A stretch of 59,510 nucleotides of DNA. Origin: Chlorobiota bacterium. Its GTDB lineage: Bacteria; Bacteroidota; Bacteroidia; Bacteroidales; JAADJA01. Both the position numbers and the translations under genes were made by a program. The stretch's first letter is position 1. Each line of letters opens with the position of its first letter. Below the pieces are notes generated by a model. That model ran no database searches, had not been told where the DNA came from, and was given only the letters and a program-made list of their open reading frames with translations. Positions 57,301 through 59,510 of this stretch are shown one piece after another. The DNA lies in contig JAADJA010000225.1 in assembly GCA_013151015.1 (NCBI GenBank), positions 1-59,510 of the forward strand. Direction: 5' to 3'.

Positions 57301-57809
57301 TTTTTGGTGGAATCGCCACTTTCAATATGGACTTTATTGTTATACTTACCGGGATCGGGATTGTATCGCTGGCAGGGGTCGTAGTGAACAACGCCATTGT
57401 TTTGATCGATTACATCAACCTAACCAAGCTCCGCAAGAAAAAAGAACTGGGGATGGACGAACATGATGACCTATCGGTAAAAGATTCCTTGGAGTGCATT
57501 GTCCTGGCGGGAAAAACACGTCTGCGCCCTGTTTTGTTAACGGCCATCACAACGATACTTGGTTTGATGCCCATGGCCGTTGGATTCAACATTGACTTTG
57601 AATCAGCGCTTGCCGAGTTCAAGCCCCATATTTATTTTGGTGGCGACATGGCCAATTTCTGGGGGCCTTTTGCCTGGACAGTCGTTTTCGGGCTTTCCTT
57701 TGCAACTTTCCTCACACTTATCATCGTCCCAGCCCTTTACCATATTTTGTATATCGCAAAACTGAGGATGTTTAAGCGGAAGAAGGTGAAAAAAGTAGTG
57801 GTAAGTTAA
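54372..57809 (+). CDS. RND family efflux pump, HAE1-like
   Basis: An 1145-residue inner-membrane pump. The first span follows the polar N-terminus (NTIYLMTVILVLFGFFSYRSMPKELFPEVFFPTVMVNTIYPGNPPVDIENLITRQLE). The proton-relay helix reads GMLVDNAIVVIENIH, with one Asp where AcrB has two. The second helix block includes VSLAGVVVNNAIVLIDYINL. An extra hydrophobic part of about 50 residues (near 518-565) follows the first membrane block, and the C-terminus is basic (KRKKVKKVVVS). Together with the channel and adaptor it forms a tripartite exporter of drugs, bile-type compounds or lipids; the substrate is unknown. Confidence 0.95.
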   Translation: MEQKDKSKSVIREFFLTSFSLKNKNTIYLMTVILVLFGFFSYRSMPKELFPEVFFPTVMVNTIYPGNPPVDIENLITRQLEKEIETVKGVKKISSTSSQDVSAIIVEFNTNVDIDKAVDDVKDAVDKAKSDLPNDLDNDPTVQDIDFSEFPIININLSGDFSLVELKRYADYLQEEIEKVTEVSKVNITGINEREILINVDPYKMDAMAISFNNIENAITSENVSISGGDLKANKTRRSIRIIGEFTDVGQIRDIIVKHEKGNIVYLRDIAEVVDGYADPDNYARLDKLPVVSLQVVKKSGENLLSATDKIFEILDVARETKAIPENLSYTLTNDQSDQVRKQLANLENSMIMGIIFVVVVLFFFLGTRNAILVGMAIPMSMFLSFVVLNLLGYRINMIILFALILALGMLVDNAIVVIENIHRYIDRGVDIKTAASQATGEIAMPIISSTATTLAAFLPLAFWHSMMGEFMKYMPITLIIVLTSSLFVALVIIPVFATDFLKKDAHKETVNRRRSYIIAGVMVLFAILFYILEINVLGSLLIIFALIGISNVLFLNSLGKWFQEIFLKKLENWYEAFIRFALKGYNPHLFVLGAFVLLWLTLVFLKIRQPGISFMPHNDPKYINIIAELPIGTDIQATDSLMKIMEEDVFRVLEPNKKIVTSVMTTVGSAAKGENEKFSVSENPNKGLITVNFEDYEFRNGIGTDLIMRDLSNELIGKYPGVQVSVEKNRMGPPTGKAINLEISGKEFNQLLYLTDTIQHVIDHAHIPGIEGLKIDLDVGMPQLIIHIDRDQARRLGISTAQIAMTIRTSLFGKEISDFKVGEDKYPIQLRFKDKYRYNIASLMNKRITFRSQSSGKIIQIPISSVASFTYSTTYGAVKRKDMDRVITIYSNVIEGYNATQINDALKPILADFPFPEGYAYQFTGEQEEQKESMEFLTNALLIAMSLIMLILVSQFNSVIKPLIIMTSVLLSTIGVFGGIATFNMDFIVILTGIGIVSLAGVVVNNAIVLIDYINLTKLRKKKELGMDEHDDLSVKDSLECIVLAGKTRLRPVLLTAITTILGLMPMAVGFNIDFESALAEFKPHIYFGGDMANFWGPFAWTVVFGLSFATFLTLIIVPALYHILYIAKLRMFKRKKVKKVVVS

Positions 57810-57956
57810 CCTGCTTCATTTCCACAAGGTCATCCTGAGCCTGTCGAAGGATAGACCGGGTTTTCTCTCCCCTCACAATTATAGAATGAAGTAATTACAT
57901 TTAAACCTGACAACGGATTAGTTTGCAATCCGGAGATTGCACACCCCTATCCCGGT

Positions 57957-58007
57957 GTAGTCTCCTGACTACGCCGTGTGGTGCCATAATCTTTGGATTA
58001 TAAAAAC
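57957..58007 (+). repeat. Direct repeat B, copy 1 (51 bp)
   Basis: GTAGTCTCCTGACTACGCC... to ...GGATTATAAAAAC, repeated at 58233-58283 with two mismatches. It contains two hairpins: GTAGTC-TCCT-GACTAC and TAATC-TTTG-GATTA. Confidence 0.8.
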
Positions 58008-58016
58008 CCTACCCTA

Positions 58017-58084
58017 CCCCAATTGGCGCAAGTCTGACGGGGAGCATTGCAGGTAAGGGACTTGTGCCTTGCTTTGTGGCAGTT
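58017..58084 (+). repeat. Direct repeat A, copy 1 (68 bp)
   Basis: CCCCAATTGGCGCAAGTCTG... to ...GCTTTGTGGCAGTT, repeated 135 bp further on with two mismatches. Confidence 0.85.
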
Positions 58085-58151
58085 TCCTCGTTTTATCCCT
58101 CCCCTTATGTCCAGGATTTACAATCCGGTTACCGTTTATTTCCTCCTCAAC

Positions 58152-58219
58152 CCCCAATTGGCGCAAGTCTGACGGGGAGCATTGCGGGCAAGGGACTTGT
58201 GCCTTGCTTTGTGGCAGTT
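58152..58219 (+). repeat. Direct repeat A, copy 2 (68 bp)
   Basis: Second copy of the 68-bp unit at 58017-58084, differing only at GCAGGTAAGG versus GCGGGCAAGG. Confidence 0.85.
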
Positions 58220-58232
58220 ACCCTTTCTCGGC

Positions 58233-58283
58233 GTAGTCTCCTGACTACGCCATGTGGTGTCATAATCTTTGGATTATAAAAAC
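58233..58283 (+). repeat. Direct repeat B, copy 2 (51 bp)
   Basis: Second copy of the 51-bp unit at 57957-58007. The order is B1-A1-A2-B2, so the B units flank the A pair. Confidence 0.8.
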
Positions 58284-58569
58284 TTTGCCCGGCAGGATTT
58301 GCAATCCTGATACCGATTGTTTTCCTTATCAACCTTCCGGGTCTCCACCGCTTTGGCCTGCTTCGACCCAAAAGGTTTGGATTCCTGTGCCGCCGGATGT
58401 ACGGGATTTCCATATCCCGAACCAATACTTTAAGGGGCTTACAATCCGTTTTCCCAAAAAACCGCTATCTTTACCCAACAAAACAATTAGCTTTTATCCT
58501 GACACGTAAATCCGTTAACTTGCACTCTACATAGTGTAGCCGGGAGACTACACCAAGAATGTGAAAACC

Positions 58570-58661
58570 AGGAATTGGAAAATCATCAAAAAAGAATTGA
58601 AACAAGCACTTTGCAGGAAGGGGTTTATTTTGTCCGCTTTAGCATGGAAAGTTGTTCGTAA
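58570..58661 (+). pseudogene. Possible T9SS sorting-domain remnant
   Basis: In the plus frame ending with TAA at 58659-58661 the translation reads HQKRIETSTLQEGVYFVRFSMESCS. The IxTSxLxxGVYFVRF pattern is that of the last third of a type A T9SS sorting domain. No upstream gene body remains in frame. Probably the tail of a deleted secreted-protein gene. Confidence 0.4.
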
Positions 58662-58918
58662 ATAAAGAGAATTTGTATTGTTCGATAAAACCAAATCCGG
58701 CTTTCTGTCTTTCACACCATTTCGACAGGCTCAATGTGACCTTGGTGTTATCTATATACTATTGTTCTTCGCACCATTTTCGGCTGGTTCAATGAAACCT
58801 CTCCCAGACTGCACCAAGTCGGTGTTGTCACCAACTTGCTTCATTAACACATTTTAAAACTTCCTTTCCCCAACACAATCATTTCATTCGTACTTTTACA
58901 ACCTAAATTTGAATGTTC

Positions 58919-59510
58919 ATGAAATTTCATTTTTCTGTCTTCTTGTTCTCCTTTCTATCTGCCCTTACAGGTTTTAGTCAGATGGACTACAGGGTCACCT
59001 CCGGGATAATCGCTTTTAACCAGGAGGATTACAAAGCCGCCCTGAATGATTTGGACGAAGCCCTGGAAGACATTGGCAAGTTGAACACGAACAATATTTC
59101 CCAGGCTTTTCTGTTCCGGGGAAAAGCAAAAATGGAATTGTTGTTCAAGGCAACCACCAACAACGACCGGGAAGCCGTGGCCCTCTACCAAAATGCCCTT
59201 TTTGAGGCTTCCGCCGATTTCACCAATGCGTTGAAATATGACAATGGCAGAAACAAAGAGGCCATTTATAAAGAAATATCGGCTTTGTACAATCCATTGT
59301 TGCAATCGGGGCTTTCGATGTTGCAATCCGTTTACGACGAAACCTATACCGGAAATGAAACCCATGCTGTTTTGCAATATGCCAAAAAATCAATCAAAAC
59401 CGCACTTGAGATAGAAAAAACCTATGTGGCCTACGATATCCTAGCTCAAATTGAGTTGAATCAAAAGGACAGTCTGGCAGCACTTCAGGATTTCAAAAAA
59501 GCACGGGAAT
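58919..59510 (+). CDS. Secreted TPR-like protein, partial at the window end
   Basis: Absent from the ORF track because it has no stop inside the window. ATG at 58919 (an in-frame ATG also lies at 58913) begins MKFHFSVFLFSFLSALTGFSQMDYRVTSGIIAFNQEDYKAALNDLDEAL. The signal peptide ends near GFSQ. Helical pairs of TPR type follow (FNQEDYKAALNDLDEALEDIG; AYDILAQIELNQKDSLAALQDFKKARE). 197 codons are visible. It is probably a periplasmic scaffold or assembly protein; a longer C-terminal domain may lie beyond the window. Confidence 0.75.
   Translation, partial: MKFHFSVFLFSFLSALTGFSQMDYRVTSGIIAFNQEDYKAALNDLDEALEDIGKLNTNNISQAFLFRGKAKMELLFKATTNNDREAVALYQNALFEASADFTNALKYDNGRNKEAIYKEISALYNPLLQSGLSMLQSVYDETYTGNETHAVLQYAKKSIKTALEIEKTYVAYDILAQIELNQKDSLAALQDFKKARE

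Larger units (their letters stand above)
57810..58918. other. Gene-poor, repeat-dense intergenic region
   Basis: About 1.1 kb without a convincing gene. It holds two pairs of direct repeats, many short perfect hairpins (GCAATC-CGGA-GATTGC, GTAGTC-TCCT-GACTAC, AGGATT-TGC-AATCCT, CGGGAT-TTCCAT-ATCCCG, GTGTAG-N8-CTACAC) and CCTGAGCCTGTCGAAGGA-type words. The minus ORF 58147-58425 runs across these repeats and is not credible as a protein. Confidence 0.6.

Noticed and set aside
58147-58425. 92-aa minus ORF in the repeat region
   Set aside because: It is a translation across the direct repeats and hairpins, rich in Arg and Pro, without protein-like features.
57900-58560. CRISPR array suggested by repeated units
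   Set aside because: Only two copies each of 51- and 68-bp units in the order B-A-A-B, no regular spacers and no cas genes.

Overview
The window is bacterial chromosome from a member of the Bacteroidota, probably an anaerobic or facultative Bacteroidales/Marinilabiliales-type marine or sediment organism. The sequence evidence is a secreted protein ending in a type IX secretion (T9SS) sorting domain, promoters of the TTTG/TAnnTTTG kind, a fused FeoA-FeoB, OstA-like, PagL-like and S9B peptidase proteins, and the order tRNA cluster - tuf - tRNA-Trp - secE - nusG - rplKAJL - rpoBC that is usual in this phylum. The phylum call is firm. The order-level call is inference.

Layout. 1-9.2 kb: a large T9SS beta-helix protein (-), the ferrous iron transporter feoAB (+) with a strong promoter and a dyad operator candidate, a thioredoxin-like secreted protein and a TPR lipoprotein. 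9.5-13.7 kb (-): recA, bcp, a broken addiction-module antitoxin, nth and an OstA/LptA-like protein. 13.8-29.0 kb (-): the transcription/translation block DUF3467 - rpoC - rpoB - rplL - rplJ - rplA - rplK - nusG - secE - tRNA-Trp - tuf - tRNA-Thr/Gly/Tyr/Thr, then hpf, a XerC-like recombinase and rpsU. The tuf reading frame is interrupted by what looks like a 4-base deletion. 29.1-31.3 kb: a dipeptidyl peptidase IV (-); then tRNA-Val (+).

31.9-38.5 kb (+): an anaerobic sulfur module. It has a Tat-exported molybdopterin polysulfide/thiosulfate reductase-like catalytic subunit, a four-cluster ferredoxin subunit, an NrfD/PsrC membrane subunit, two half-size YeeE/YedE sulfur-compound transporters and two membrane-anchored rhodanese-fold proteins, ended by a strong terminator. 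Both rhodanese-fold proteins have lost the catalytic cysteine of the active-site loop, and both end in an almost identical basic tail closing in a terminal cysteine (RKKKK-(T/A)AASGGC). I regard this as the best candidate for an undescribed system in the window: a tail-cysteine sulfur carrier working beside a Psr-type reductase.

38.8-45.5 kb: two tandem outer-membrane barrel paralogues, an ECF sigma factor overlapping a gene for a TM-plus-barrel protein, a small membrane protein, a YCF48-like repeat lipoprotein and a PagL-like lipid A deacylase. 45.5-49.8 kb: a beta-oxidation set (enoyl-CoA hydratase, 3-hydroxyacyl-CoA dehydrogenase, thiolase) behind a perfect 24-bp palindrome, interrupted by a UPF0175/DUF3368 toxin-antitoxin pair. 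50.1-57.8 kb: tetR - tolC-like - FKBP isomerase lipoprotein - RND adaptor - RND pump. 57.8-58.9 kb: a gene-poor stretch full of small hairpins and direct repeats with a T9SS sorting-domain remnant. A partial secreted TPR-like protein runs off the right end.
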